From Bradyrhizobium sp. 139 (GTDB taxonomy: Bacteria; Pseudomonadota; Alphaproteobacteria; Rhizobiales; Xanthobacteraceae), in the NCBI RefSeq assembly GCF_023074175.1, contig NZ_JADPKS010000144.1, positions 62,001-126,000 of the forward strand: 64,000 nt of DNA, in the 5' to 3' direction. The position numbers were made by a program, and so were the translations under genes. Numbering within the stretch: position 1 is the first letter of the stretch; every line of letters starts with the position of its first letter. Of the stretch, positions 9,392 through 19,000 are shown piece by piece. The notes under the pieces were generated by a model. That model searched no databases, was not told where the DNA came from, and saw nothing but the letters and a program-made list of their open reading frames with translations.

Positions 9392-10725
9392 GGCCTGTCT
9401 TCCAGGATCGCCCAAAGATACAGCTCAAGCTCCGGCCAGTCGCCGGAGAAGTGCATTCCGATCGAGGCCGCCGTGCTGAACTCGGGCCACAGCGGCGACT
9501 TGCGGTCGAGATAGAAATAGACGTGATCCGTGATGGCCCGGATATGCGGCGGCGGCGTCGGCAAATGCGCCAACGTCAGGCCCGGCAAGTTTGCGTGCAC
9601 GATCTCGTTCATCTTGGTGTTCGGCCCGACCTTGAACAGGTGCGGGAAATCGTTCTGGATCTCCACGAGCGGCCGCCGTGCGGCAACTTCCAGCACCAGG
9701 GTCGCATTTCGGAACAGCGCTCGATCGCGGATCGGCGATACGAACGCATTCTGTGCGCGCTCGATAATCTCCAGGCGGATCGCCCGCCGGCCCAGCCGCG
9801 CGCTCAAGAAGTCCTGAATGTCGCTCACCAAGGGCGTGAAGACGTTCTCGAGATCGTCATGATCGTACGCCGGATAGTTTCGCGCCCGTCTTTCCGCCGT
9901 GGCGAATGTGGCAAGCTCACCCGCGAACCTCAGCAATTCCTCGTACAGGCGCTCGGGATGCACGCTGCCGGAGCGCTGGAAATGGGTGAGCACGGGAATG
10001 GTGCGGTTCAGCACTTGCAGCACCAGATAGTCGACGCTCTGCAACCCACCGCCGGATGACGGATCGACCGCGTAACGCGCCAGCTCGTCTAGTTTGGTCT
10101 CGACCCAGCCGATGACGCGGTTGAGCCAGCCATCGATGATCGGATGCGCGGCGCAGACCAGCATCGGCGGCACGAACTTGTCGTCGAACAGGATGTTCTT
10201 GTCGCGCACCTCGAGAATGCGCGCGATTCCAAGGCCCATGTATCCGGGCTTGCTGGTCTTGCGCAGTTCGAACGACAAGCGCGGATAAGCGATGTCGATC
10301 TCTTCCTCGATGCGTAGCGCCGAGGTCGAGTCAATGAAGGTTTCCGAAGTACGAACATAACGACTGGCGCTGTCGGTGCGATCTTCGTCGATCTCGCGGG
10401 TGTTTGGTGCCGCGACCGGCATCATCAGCCAGACGATCTGGCCTGCGGCCGTCTCCGGCACATCGATCGCGTCGGGAATTGGGCTGTCCGCAGGGATATC
10501 GAACGGCGTACCGTCCGGCATGACGCCGGACGCATTGCGCACCGCGAACTTGCTTTGTTCGGTAAGATCCTTATCGATCTCCAGCTGGGCAAAGCCCCAG
10601 GGGTACGGTGTCGTGTAGCGAACGCGTTTTTCCAGCAAGTGTTCGATATAGCGGTCGTTCTGCTGCAGATGATGCGGCCGCAGAAACAGGCCTTCCGACC
10701 AGAAAACCTTGCTGTACCAAGACAT
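9388..10725 (-). CDS. tssK: TssK, T6SS baseplate-membrane complex adaptor
   Basis: About 445 residues, the usual TssK length. The start is set at the canonical family opening MSWYSKVFWSEG, followed by LFLRPHHLQQ; an in-frame ATG 12 bases upstream exists. TssK trimers link the TssEFG baseplate wedges to the cytoplasmic parts of TssL and TssM. It is cytoplasmic, with no membrane segment. It overlaps tssL by 4 bases and lies 48 bases after fha. Confidence 0.95.
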   Translation of the reverse strand: MSWYSKVFWSEGLFLRPHHLQQNDRYIEHLLEKRVRYTTPYPWGFAQLEIDKDLTEQSKFAVRNASGVMPDGTPFDIPADSPIPDAIDVPETAAGQIVWLMMPVAAPNTREIDEDRTDSASRYVRTSETFIDSTSALRIEEEIDIAYPRLSFELRKTSKPGYMGLGIARILEVRDKNILFDDKFVPPMLVCAAHPIIDGWLNRVIGWVETKLDELARYAVDPSSGGGLQSVDYLVLQVLNRTIPVLTHFQRSGSVHPERLYEELLRFAGELATFATAERRARNYPAYDHDDLENVFTPLVSDIQDFLSARLGRRAIRLEIIERAQNAFVSPIRDRALFRNATLVLEVAARRPLVEIQNDFPHLFKVGPNTKMNEIVHANLPGLTLAHLPTPPPHIRAITDHVYFYLDRKSPLWPEFSTAASIGMHFSGDWPELELYLWAILEDRP

Positions 10726-10773
10726 TCCTACATCCACTTAAAAATTGTCGGCAACCGCGTGATCGCCGATAGC

Positions 10774-12162
10774 TTACCTTGAACCGGGTTCGTCACCGCG
10801 GTCGTAATAGTCAGAGAAATGCAACATAAACGTCTCGATCGGCGCGCTGTTGTCGCGGCCAAGATGCGCCTTCCAGCGCGTCAAGAACTCGTCCCAGAGT
10901 TTGCTCTTGTTCGTGCCGAGCCAGGAGTTTGCGCCACGCTGAAGCTCGAGTTCGCGCGCCATCAGAGTGGGATCTATGCCCGCAATCAGCTCATGGACAG
11001 CGTGCTGCATGGCCATGTAGGTCTTCAACTGATGCGACTTGAGATCACTGAAGCCCTGCGCAAAGGCGCGCTGTGCGTCGAGATAGCTACGCGTCGGCGG
11101 CCCAAACAGAATGCGCATCGCCTCTTCCGAGGTCGGCGAGAATTTCAGCGGATTATTTTCAAGGGCCTGGACGGTGGTGTGGCTGGTGCTGCGGGTTAGC
11201 CGCTTGGCCTGGGTTCGCGCCTGCAACAGCGCCATCAGATTATCCACGGTCATGCGCAAGATGATGCCAAGCTGCTCGGCGAGTTCGACATCGGACTTGC
11301 TGGCAAAGAAATTGTCCGGCAATCCTGCAGCGCGCGCCACCTGCCGCGCGAACTCGGTACCGCCGATTGGCTTGGCCGTGACAGGTCCCTCATCTGCGAC
11401 TTGCGCCGGGTGCGGCGCCTCAACCTGCGGCCGCGGTGGTGATGGCGATGCTGGCGGCTGGGCAGCGGCTGGTTCATCATCGGTCCACACCGACGGCCGG
11501 CGTGGGGTCGGCATGACTGGCGGGCGCTCGACTTGCGGTTTCGGCGCGCTGACCGGACCGGCTGCCCAGTTCACGTCATCGTCCTGCCCGGACGGTTGGT
11601 ATGGAGACGCCAGCGATGACCGTCGGAATGGGTCCACACCCGGCGCCGGGACGCTCGCCGCCCAGTCCAAGAACTCCGGATTGACGGGCCGCGCAGCCTC
11701 GCGTGGCTTCCTCAAGAGTTGTGGATCGATCGGCGGCGGAACGTCACGATCGGCCGTCCAAAGCTCTCCGTAATCGGCATGCTGCTGGACCGAGGGTTGG
11801 TGCAGTTGCGCCTCATGGTTAGAGCTGCGCCCGCCAGCCTCATCCTCCAGCGAAACTCCGATGATGTAGTGGCCGATCGTGAGTCGGTCGCCGTCGCGCA
11901 AGCGGTGCGGCCCCCGCATGCGCTGGTCGGCACCATTGAGAAAGGTGCCATTGGTCGAGACATCGTGCAGCCAATAGCCGCCGTCGCGAAAGTGCACTTC
12001 GCAATGCTTTCCGGAAATCGTCCGCGCCGGATCCGGCAGCGTCCAGTCGAGATGACGGTCCCGGCCAATATCGACCGAACGCCTGCCGGTGACCGTAAAC
12101 GACACAGGTCCGCCGTCCGGAAGATTCGGTTCGTTCTCGATGTTAAAGCGAAGCACCATCAC
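10774..12162 (-). CDS. tagH: FHA-domain T6SS scaffold protein (Fha1/TagH)
   Basis: A 462-residue protein. The N-terminal FHA phosphothreonine-binding domain (about residues 25-100) shows the signature residues GRD, SGKHCEV and STNGTFLNG. A long Pro-rich linker (about 110-260) leads to a C-terminal type VI FHA-family domain (about 270-455) with helical content. It is the expected phospho-readout partner of PpkA and PppA and promotes T6SS assembly when the kinase is active. Start MM (12162 or 12159) is ambiguous by one codon. It lies 9 bases downstream of the small conserved gene. Confidence 0.92.
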   Translation of the reverse strand: MMVLRFNIENEPNLPDGGPVSFTVTGRRSVDIGRDRHLDWTLPDPARTISGKHCEVHFRDGGYWLHDVSTNGTFLNGADQRMRGPHRLRDGDRLTIGHYIIGVSLEDEAGGRSSNHEAQLHQPSVQQHADYGELWTADRDVPPPIDPQLLRKPREAARPVNPEFLDWAASVPAPGVDPFRRSSLASPYQPSGQDDDVNWAAGPVSAPKPQVERPPVMPTPRRPSVWTDDEPAAAQPPASPSPPRPQVEAPHPAQVADEGPVTAKPIGGTEFARQVARAAGLPDNFFASKSDVELAEQLGIILRMTVDNLMALLQARTQAKRLTRSTSHTTVQALENNPLKFSPTSEEAMRILFGPPTRSYLDAQRAFAQGFSDLKSHQLKTYMAMQHAVHELIAGIDPTLMARELELQRGANSWLGTNKSKLWDEFLTRWKAHLGRDNSAPIETFMLHFSDYYDRGDEPGSR

Positions 12163-12171
12163 ATCGTCTCG

Positions 12172-12735
12172 TTAGCGCGGAGGGCGCGGTTCGCCGCGTG
12201 CCAATTGAATACCATCCTCCAGGCATGACGTCATTATCCGGCCCCGGGAGTCTCGGGGCAGCCGGCAGAGGCCAATCAGCAGGGCTGCACGCACCGCCCG
12301 CGCGGCCTGATCTGGCTTGGCTTCCACGGGTGCAAATTCCGGGGGAACCACGCTTCCGCCGGACCAGCCGGCCGCCAGCGCCAACCACGTCGCCGGCTGC
12401 TCAGGATCGTTGGCATTGCCGACAGCCAGCGCCTTGTTCCGGGACTGCTCGTCCGGTTGCCGGACCCAGGTCTCCACAATGTCCAGCGACCTGCTATCGC
12501 TGGCGTCGAAATGGTCGAACATCCGTCGCAGGGAGCGACATCCCCAGGCAATTGCCACGCGCCTGGGGAGCAGATAGGCGCAGTAAGACACGGCCCGGTG
12601 CCAATTCCGCGCGTCGGCGGCCTCCTGAAGAAAATCCAGCGAAGGCTTGTCAGCGTCGGCGCTGCCGACATCATAACGCGCCAAGGGATAGGCCTGAAAC
12701 AGATCCTGTACCGTGCCGAACCGAACTTGCCCCAT
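12172..12735 (-). CDS. Conserved T6SS-linked protein of unknown function (DUF6931-like)
   Basis: A 187-residue cytoplasmic-looking protein, Ala- and Trp-rich and predicted mostly helical, with no signal peptide or transmembrane helix. It resembles the small DUF6931-type proteins found inside proteobacterial T6SS clusters; this family assignment is tentative. It is packed between vgrG (stop 5 bases upstream of its start) and fha (9 bases downstream), so it must be co-translated with the structural genes. Its position next to vgrG would suit an adaptor or chaperone for spike loading, but the sequence itself shows no evidence for that. Confidence 0.7.
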   Translation of the reverse strand: MGQVRFGTVQDLFQAYPLARYDVGSADADKPSLDFLQEAADARNWHRAVSYCAYLLPRRVAIAWGCRSLRRMFDHFDASDSRSLDIVETWVRQPDEQSRNKALAVGNANDPEQPATWLALAAGWSGGSVVPPEFAPVEAKPDQAARAVRAALLIGLCRLPRDSRGRIMTSCLEDGIQLARGEPRPPR

Positions 12736-12740
12736 GACCG

Positions 12741-14609
12741 TCAGCCAACAAGGGTTGGAGTGCCGTGAGCGACCAGCGGACCGCCGGCCGCAAGCGCCAT
12801 GCCAGCCTGCGCTGTCATGGCGATCGTCGGTGCGTTGATGACGATGCCCGCCGGGGTCAGGATAATCTGACTGGGACCAACCTGCAGGGTGATATTGGCA
12901 TTGGCCATGAGCGTGATGCTGATGCCCGCATTGACAGACTGGTCCATGGCCAGCGTGATGTGCTGACCGCCCAATTCGATATCGAGTTTATCGTTGCCCT
13001 TCTTGAGGGTGGTCTTGCGCGTGTCACCGCCGAATGCAGCTTCGCCGATAGTCCGCGTCTCGGTGTCGCGGACCGTCACGTCGTGGTCCTTCTCAGCATG
13101 GACCGTGATCTTCTCGGATCCCTTCTTGTCCTCGAAGTTCCACTCGTTGAATCCGCCGCCACCTTTGGTGGAGTCGGACTTCAATCCTGCAATCGTCTTC
13201 TTCGACGGCAGATCATAGGGTAGCTTGTATTCGTCGTTGTATACGGTGCCGATCACCAGCGGCCGGTCCGGATCCCCCTCCAGGAATTCGATAACGACTT
13301 CCTGTCCGACGCGCGGGATGATCTGACCGCCCCAGCGCTTACCAGACCAAACCTGAGCCACGCGCAACCGGCACGATCGCTTCTTCTTCCGATCCCAGAA
13401 AAAGCGAACATAGATTTCGCCCAGCGATTCAACGTCGATCTCCTCGTTCGAATTGTCGTCTTTGGTCACCACCTTGGCGGTCTGGATGCCGTTGATCCTT
13501 GGCTTCGGCGTCATCATCAGCGCTCGAAACGGCCGATCGCTTGGCAGAAACTCATAGCTGCCGAAATAGACATGTTGCCCGGCGTCGCTGGGACCGCCAG
13601 TGCGGTAAGATTCGATCGAGAACGAGTGCGTGGCTCGCACCACGAGATATTCCACGTTCTGCGAGTCCTTGGAGTGCTTTTCGAGCTTCGTCAGCCCGCC
13701 GGGGAACAGGTTGACGGCGTCGCCGTTGCCGCGGCGACGCCGATCCATCGCCTGCTCTGCCTGCAACTGGATCTTCGCGTAGCGCTCGCCGTCGGATTTC
13801 TCCTTGAACTTCCCGGGATAGTCGTAAAACTCCATCTCCGACCGAGTGTAATGCTCGGAGCCCTTGGCGTCACTGATCATCTGCGCGTTGGGTTTCTGGT
13901 AGTTGTAGTCGTTGAGCTCGATCTTGCCGGTACGAAAACGACGCTCCGAGACCCATTCATAGATGTGCTGCTCGCCTCGACGATCAGCACCCGTCAACGG
14001 GATGTAGGGAATCGTGGCAAGCCCTTTGACAGGGTTGTGCGACGATTTGGAGTCCGCCAACACCAGCGTGTGTTTGCCGCCCTCATGCTTGAAGAAGTAA
14101 TAGATGCCGTGTTGCTCCATCAGCCGGCACACAAAGTTTATGTCGGTCTCGCGATATTGAACGCAGTATTCCAGCTTCGGACAGGAACTCTCTTCGGTCA
14201 GCTTGGATTCATAATCGGTAAAGCCACGTTCGTTGAAGACTTCCTTGATGATGTCGGGCGCCTTCTTGTCCTGAAAGATCCGACAATCAGTGGTCCGTGA
14301 CAACAGCCATAGCCAGGGCCTCAACACGATCCGGTAGCTGAAATAATCATTCTTCACCCCGAGCCACTGGGCCTCCGTCAGAATGCCACTGAACTCGCGC
14401 TCCTTTTCATGCAGCTTTATGGTCAACGTGCACTGCTGACCGATGGCACGGTCGAAGTCGAGGTCGGCATCCTCACTGAGACACTCGATACGATACTCGA
14501 ACAGTTCGCTGAGACCTTCCGAGCCTTCGAATCCGGCAAAAACCAGAACGTCCTTGCCAAGAGGTGTCTTGAGTTCGCAGAGACGGGTATCCTGAGTAAG
14601 CTGGCCCAT
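12741..14609 (-). CDS. vgrG: VgrG/TssI spike protein without effector extension
   Basis: 622 residues. The N-terminal gp27-like region (about 1-370) is followed by the gp5 OB-fold (about 380-470, motif VGQEVVIEF and GDPDRP) and a C-terminal beta-helix built of alternating short beta repeats. The protein ends after the needle in a Gly/Ala-rich tail with PTLVG, so it has no catalytic C-terminal extension and effectors must be delivered by other means. It is the first gene of the minus-strand operon. No PAAR gene follows it, which is unusual for a spike gene. Confidence 0.95.
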   Translation of the reverse strand: MGQLTQDTRLCELKTPLGKDVLVFAGFEGSEGLSELFEYRIECLSEDADLDFDRAIGQQCTLTIKLHEKEREFSGILTEAQWLGVKNDYFSYRIVLRPWLWLLSRTTDCRIFQDKKAPDIIKEVFNERGFTDYESKLTEESSCPKLEYCVQYRETDINFVCRLMEQHGIYYFFKHEGGKHTLVLADSKSSHNPVKGLATIPYIPLTGADRRGEQHIYEWVSERRFRTGKIELNDYNYQKPNAQMISDAKGSEHYTRSEMEFYDYPGKFKEKSDGERYAKIQLQAEQAMDRRRRGNGDAVNLFPGGLTKLEKHSKDSQNVEYLVVRATHSFSIESYRTGGPSDAGQHVYFGSYEFLPSDRPFRALMMTPKPRINGIQTAKVVTKDDNSNEEIDVESLGEIYVRFFWDRKKKRSCRLRVAQVWSGKRWGGQIIPRVGQEVVIEFLEGDPDRPLVIGTVYNDEYKLPYDLPSKKTIAGLKSDSTKGGGGFNEWNFEDKKGSEKITVHAEKDHDVTVRDTETRTIGEAAFGGDTRKTTLKKGNDKLDIELGGQHITLAMDQSVNAGISITLMANANITLQVGPSQIILTPAGIVINAPTIAMTAQAGMALAAGGPLVAHGTPTLVG

Positions 14610-14958
14610 GTGGGCTTAAACTCCCTCCTCCGATCGAATGACCTGCAGCGCAGAGCTGATCAAACGTGATGCAATAACCACGGAAATCCTGCACGCCACT
14701 GGCAGTGCCGGGACGTCAGCCCCGGGGTCGGGCCTTCTCACGCTCCTCAACAGCCGCGCAAAGAACCACCCCAGCCATCAAGTAGTCGGCTCCAAACGCT
14801 TGCCGGTTCACGCAAAAATGGCATGATCTTCGGGAATGAACCAAGATCAGCAGGCATCTGACTCATAAGAGATGTTCGGATCACGATCCGCTGCTTGATC
14901 CGGAAGTCGTCACGGGCCCAGCAGCGGGGCCGTGACCGAGCGGATGGATGGTCTTCGT
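14610..14958. promoter_or_regulatory. Divergent intergenic region driving both T6SS operons
   Basis: About 350 bases between the divergently transcribed vgrG and tssA genes, the only sizeable gap in the T6SS locus. I see no convincing protein or RNA gene in it. A minus-strand GGGGTGGTTCTTTGC near 14755-14772 has the GG-N10-GC spacing of a sigma-54 promoter but poor agreement in the -24 box, so it is recorded only as weak. Both operon promoters should lie here. Confidence 0.6.
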
Positions 14959-16272
14959 ATGCTTGATATCGCCTCCCTGACGCAGCCCATTGCCGCTGAC
15001 GATCCCTGCGGACCGGATCTCGACGCTATCGGAGACGTTCAGTACCTCAACTTCTTCGCAAGTGCGGAATCCCTGCTCCCGATGTCGTTTTTCGAGGTCG
15101 TCAATGCCAATGGTGAGCGTGGGCGCTTCGATCCAAAGGCAGTCGACTTTGCGGGCCAGTTTGCCGCCGCCGAGCCCCTTCTTGCGCGTACCCGCGACCT
15201 GCGCCTGAACTTGCTGCTCGCCAAATTTTCAATCCTCAACCGCGATCTCGACGGCTTTTTGTGCTGCCTGAAGGCGACCAGCTTGCTGCTCAGCGAGCAC
15301 TGGGAAGCGGTGCATCCAAAAGGCGAGGATGGGGACTACGCGCTTCGCGCCGTCACGGTCGAAGCAATCGACGTATTCCCGACCGTCATCAACCCGCTGC
15401 AGTTCCTTCCCCTGATCGAGAACCGTAGACACGGCAACCTCAACTACCGTGCCTATCAAGTCGCCATGGGCGAAATTCCCGCCGGCGACGCCGACGCCGA
15501 TGGGCCTGATCTGGCGGCCATCGAGCGCATCGTCAGCGAGACAGATCTCGACACCCTCAAGGCAACCAGCGCGCGGTGCTCCGCGGTCGCTGCGGAAATC
15601 GCCGGCATTAGGCAAACCTGGCACGAGAAGTTGAACTCGAGGCAACCGATCAGCCTCGACAGGCTCTCCGGCATGGTTAACGGCATGGCTGCCTGGCTTG
15701 CGGGTCTTGTCGCGTTGCGCGATCCGGCCGCGATCGCCCCAACTGCCGAAGCTGTCGGTCCCGTCGATGCACAGGCACCGCCAGACACGACCAGGGTGTT
15801 GGCTTCATCCGCGCAGGCATCCGCGGCGCTTGCAGCCGCGGCCGAGTATTTCGCCCGAATGGAACCGTCCAGCCCCGCACTGCTCCTCGTGCGTCAGGCG
15901 CAGGAGATGGTGGGAAAATCATTTATTGAGGTTATGCGGATGCTTGTGCCTTCGCACGTGGAGAGCGCTGCGATCAACATCGGGCGCGACAAGGTTTTCG
16001 ACCTGCCGATCGAGCGGATGGCGGAACTCGCCACTTCGCTTTCATCGACCGCCGATAGCAGCATTCAAGATGTTGAAATTTCAGTAGAAAGCAGAGCGCA
16101 AGCCTTGGGCCTGCTGACGAAGGTGGCGTCGTTTTTCCGAAGCGCAGAGCCGTCGAGCCCCATCCCCTTTTTGGTCGATCGCGCGCGCGACCTTGCACAA
16201 CGAGATTTCCTCAGCCTTTTGAATGATGTTTTACCGGAGGGAGCGCTTAAAACAATCGACAGATCGCGTTGA
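14959..16272 (+). CDS. tssA: TssA, T6SS baseplate/cap protein (ImpA_N)
   Basis: About 437 residues with the N-terminal ImpA domain (residues about 8-120, motif PIAADDPCGPDLD). The start is placed at the ATG giving MLDIASLTQPI, the family-typical opening; an in-frame GTG at 14932 and ATG at 14944 are alternatives. TssA primes tube and sheath polymerisation. Unusually, the C-terminal module with the motif EPSSP followed by a helix occurs twice, near residues 295-330 and near 395-425, where most TssA proteins carry it once. It is the first gene of the plus operon; tssB follows after about 125 bases. Confidence 0.92.
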   Translation: MLDIASLTQPIAADDPCGPDLDAIGDVQYLNFFASAESLLPMSFFEVVNANGERGRFDPKAVDFAGQFAAAEPLLARTRDLRLNLLLAKFSILNRDLDGFLCCLKATSLLLSEHWEAVHPKGEDGDYALRAVTVEAIDVFPTVINPLQFLPLIENRRHGNLNYRAYQVAMGEIPAGDADADGPDLAAIERIVSETDLDTLKATSARCSAVAAEIAGIRQTWHEKLNSRQPISLDRLSGMVNGMAAWLAGLVALRDPAAIAPTAEAVGPVDAQAPPDTTRVLASSAQASAALAAAAEYFARMEPSSPALLLVRQAQEMVGKSFIEVMRMLVPSHVESAAINIGRDKVFDLPIERMAELATSLSSTADSSIQDVEISVESRAQALGLLTKVASFFRSAEPSSPIPFLVDRARDLAQRDFLSLLNDVLPEGALKTIDRSR

Positions 16273-16398
16273 ACCGAGCTTTCGCTCGAGGGCACTAACT
16301 GGACACAAGATGTTTGCCGACCGCAGCAACTTGAAGCGCCCTAGTCAATCTGCGTCGCGCAAATTCGATGTTTAAAGCGATTTCGTAGTGAGGGAACC

Positions 16399-16926
16399 AT
16401 GGCTACAGACAGCGGTCAAAAATTCATTCGGCGAAACCGCGCACCGCGCGTGCACATCACATACGAAGATCCTTATGACGCCGAGCGACTGATAGAACTG
16501 CCGTTCGTCATGGGCGTCCTCTCCGACCTTTCCGGCAATAACCCTGGCGTCGAGAAGACGAAGGTCGAGGAGCGCAAATTCCTCGAGTTCGACATGGACA
16601 ATTTCGACAGCCGCATGGCGGCAATCCAGCCCGGCGTGACGGCCCGTGTCGCCAACCGTCTCAGCGATGGATCGGATGAAAAACTTTCGGTCAATCTGCG
16701 CTTCAACAAGATGGCCGACTTCACCCCAGTGGCCGTCGCCCGCCAGGTGCCGGCTACCGCCAAGCTGCTTGAGGCGCGCGAACAACTTGCCAACCTGCTG
16801 CGGTACATGGACGGCAAGGTGGCCGCCGAGGACCAGCTGAAAAAACTTCTCGCCGATCCTCAACTGATGGCGGCGCTTCGGGAACGCGCGACAAGCCAGT
16901 CAACCGAACCTGGCACCGAGAACTGA
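16399..16926 (+). CDS. tssB: TssB, contractile sheath small subunit
   Basis: 175 residues, the usual TssB/VipA length. The family motifs LPFVMGVLSDLSG (about 34-46) and the conserved central and C-terminal helices are present. TssB and TssC co-assemble into the contractile sheath around the Hcp tube. A ribosome-binding stretch (GTGAGGGAACC) precedes the ATG. The tssC ATG follows its stop by 16 bases, preceded by a GGAAGGAACGGGG purine stretch, which supports tightly coupled translation. Confidence 0.96.
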   Translation: MATDSGQKFIRRNRAPRVHITYEDPYDAERLIELPFVMGVLSDLSGNNPGVEKTKVEERKFLEFDMDNFDSRMAAIQPGVTARVANRLSDGSDEKLSVNLRFNKMADFTPVAVARQVPATAKLLEAREQLANLLRYMDGKVAAEDQLKKLLADPQLMAALRERATSQSTEPGTEN

Positions 16927-16942
16927 GGAAGGAACGGGGACC

Positions 16943-18445
16943 ATGGCAAAAGAAGCTGTCCACAAAGAGAGCACCACCCAGGTCAAGACCGTCGAAGCTG
17001 ACGAGTTTGCCACTCTGCTGAAGCAAAGCTTCAAACCGCGCACTGAACGTGCAGCGACCGAGGTCGAAAACGCGGTATCCACGCTCGTTCAAGAGGCGCT
17101 GAAAGACTCGAGCGTCATCAAGTCGGACGTGCTCGATACCATCGAGGAGATGATCGCGCGGATCGACCAGAAGCTGACTGCGCAGATGAACGAGATTCTT
17201 CACACACCCGAGTTCCAGGCGATCGAAAGTGCCTGGCGCGGCCTCCACTACCTCGTGTTCAATTCCGAGACCGACGCCAACCTGAAGATCCGGGTGATAA
17301 ACGTCTCCAAAAGCGAGCTGTATCGGAATCTGCGGCTTTATCCCGATGCACGCTGGGACCAGAGCCCGCTGTTCAAGCAGATCTACGAGTATGAATTTGG
17401 CCAGTTGGGTGGCGAGCCATTCGGCTGCCTGATCGGCGATTACTATTTCAGCCACCTCCCAACCGACGTACAACTGCTCCGCGATCTCAGCAAGATCGCC
17501 GGCGCCGCACACGCCCCCTTCTTCAGCGGCGCTGAGCCTACGCTGATGGGAATGGACACCTGGACCGAACTGTCCAATCCTCGTGACATCGGCAAGGTGT
17601 TCGACACACCAGAATATGCCGCATGGAAGGGACTGCGCGATCAGGACGACTCACGCTATCTCGGCCTGTGCATGCCGCGCGTGCTGGGTCGCCTCCCCTA
17701 CGGCGCAAAATCGGAGCCCGTGGAAGAGTTCGCCTTCGAAGAGGAAACCGACGGCCACACCGGCGACAAATACGGCTGGATCAACGCTTCCTATGCGATG
17801 GCGGTCAACATCAATCGCGCCTTCAAGGAGTTCGGCTGGTGCACGCGTATTCGCGGGGTGCAGTCCGGTGGCGAGGTCATCAATCTGCCGACGCACACGT
17901 TCCCGACGGATGACGGCGGCGTCGACCTGAAATGCCCGACAGAGATCGCCATCAGCGATCGCCGCGAGCACGAACTTGCGAAGGCGGGCCTGATCCCGCT
18001 GATCCATCGCAAGAACACCGACAAGGCCGCCTTCATCGGCGCCCAGTCGCTCTACAAGCCCAAGAAATATTTCGGCGAGAAGGGCGTGGATGCAACCGCG
18101 TCCGACAACCTTTCGTCCCGACTGCCCTACATGTTCGCAGTGTCTCGCTTTGCGCACTATCTGAAGTGCATGGTTCGCGACAAGATCGGATCCATGAAGG
18201 AGAAGGATGAGCTGACGATTTGGCTGCAGACCTGGATCAATGAATACGTTGATGCCAACCCAGCCCTCTCGTCAGAAGCTCAGAAAGCGCGCAAGCCGCT
18301 GGCCGCTGCGAAGGTTGAAGTCATCGCAAACGAGGAGAACCCGGGATATTACAACGCGCGCTTCTTTCTTCGTCCACACTTTCAATTGGAGGCGATGGAC
18401 GTCGGCCTCAGTCTGGTTTCACGCCTGCCCGGCCCCGGTTCCTGA
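16943..18445 (+). CDS. tssC: TssC, contractile sheath large subunit
   Basis: 500 residues, the usual TssC/VipB length. It contains the family segments AWRGLHYLV (near 93) and GxPYGAKSEPVEEF (near 250), and the C-terminal region ending in FFLRPHFQLEAMDVGLSLVSRLP, given here only as a description of the conserved end. It forms the sheath with TssB. Strong purine-rich ribosome-binding site upstream. Placed between tssB and hcp in the standard order. Confidence 0.96.
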   Translation: MAKEAVHKESTTQVKTVEADEFATLLKQSFKPRTERAATEVENAVSTLVQEALKDSSVIKSDVLDTIEEMIARIDQKLTAQMNEILHTPEFQAIESAWRGLHYLVFNSETDANLKIRVINVSKSELYRNLRLYPDARWDQSPLFKQIYEYEFGQLGGEPFGCLIGDYYFSHLPTDVQLLRDLSKIAGAAHAPFFSGAEPTLMGMDTWTELSNPRDIGKVFDTPEYAAWKGLRDQDDSRYLGLCMPRVLGRLPYGAKSEPVEEFAFEEETDGHTGDKYGWINASYAMAVNINRAFKEFGWCTRIRGVQSGGEVINLPTHTFPTDDGGVDLKCPTEIAISDRREHELAKAGLIPLIHRKNTDKAAFIGAQSLYKPKKYFGEKGVDATASDNLSSRLPYMFAVSRFAHYLKCMVRDKIGSMKEKDELTIWLQTWINEYVDANPALSSEAQKARKPLAAAKVEVIANEENPGYYNARFFLRPHFQLEAMDVGLSLVSRLPGPGS

Positions 18446-18496
18446 CGCCGTGACATCGCAACCGTAAACATGCAAAAAATTTGAGAGGACTACGCT

Positions 18497-18982
18497 ATGG
18501 CTGTCGATATCTTCTTGAAACTCGATCCGATCAAGGGCGAGTCGCTGGACGACAAGCATAAGGACGAAATCGATATTTTGAGCTGGTCGTTCGGCGAGAG
18601 CCAGACTGGCACTTTCCACAGCGGTTCGGGCGGCGGCGCCGGCAAGGTCAACGTCCAGGATCTCCACTTTACGCACTTCGTCGACAAGGCCACGCCGGAG
18701 CTTTTCAAGGTCTGCGCGAACGGCAAGCATATCGACACGGCGATCCTCACGGTCCGCAAGGCGGGTGAAAATCCGCTGGAGTATCTCAAGATCGAGATGA
18801 AACACATTCTGGTCACCAGTGTATCGACGGGCGGATCGCACGGCGAAGATCGCCTCACGGAAAACGTGAGTCTGAACTTCGCGAAGGTCAAGATGACCTA
18901 CAAGACCCAGTCGGAAAAAGGTGCCGCTGGAGCTGCGCCGGTGTTTGGCTGGGACGTTCCGGCCAACAAGGAATGGGCCTGA
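18497..18982 (+). CDS. hcp: Hcp/TssD, inner tube protein
   Basis: 161 residues of the Hcp family: opening MAVDIFLKLDPIKGES, a central beta-barrel with ILSWSFGESQ, and GWDVPANKEW at the end. It forms the hexameric rings of the secreted tube and often carries small effectors in its lumen. A GAGAGGA Shine-Dalgarno sits 7 bases before the ATG. The gene is followed by a perfect 10-bp stem-loop (19001-19030), which may raise hcp transcript abundance relative to the downstream genes. Confidence 0.96.
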   Translation: MAVDIFLKLDPIKGESLDDKHKDEIDILSWSFGESQTGTFHSGSGGGAGKVNVQDLHFTHFVDKATPELFKVCANGKHIDTAILTVRKAGENPLEYLKIEMKHILVTSVSTGGSHGEDRLTENVSLNFAKVKMTYKTQSEKGAAGAAPVFGWDVPANKEWA

Positions 18983-19000
18983 TTGTCGGCCCCTCACCTT

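Noticed and set aside
14755..14772. Possible sigma-54 promoter upstream of vgrG
   Set aside because: The GG and GC spacing fits, but the -24 box TGGCAC is poorly matched; not strong enough to call.
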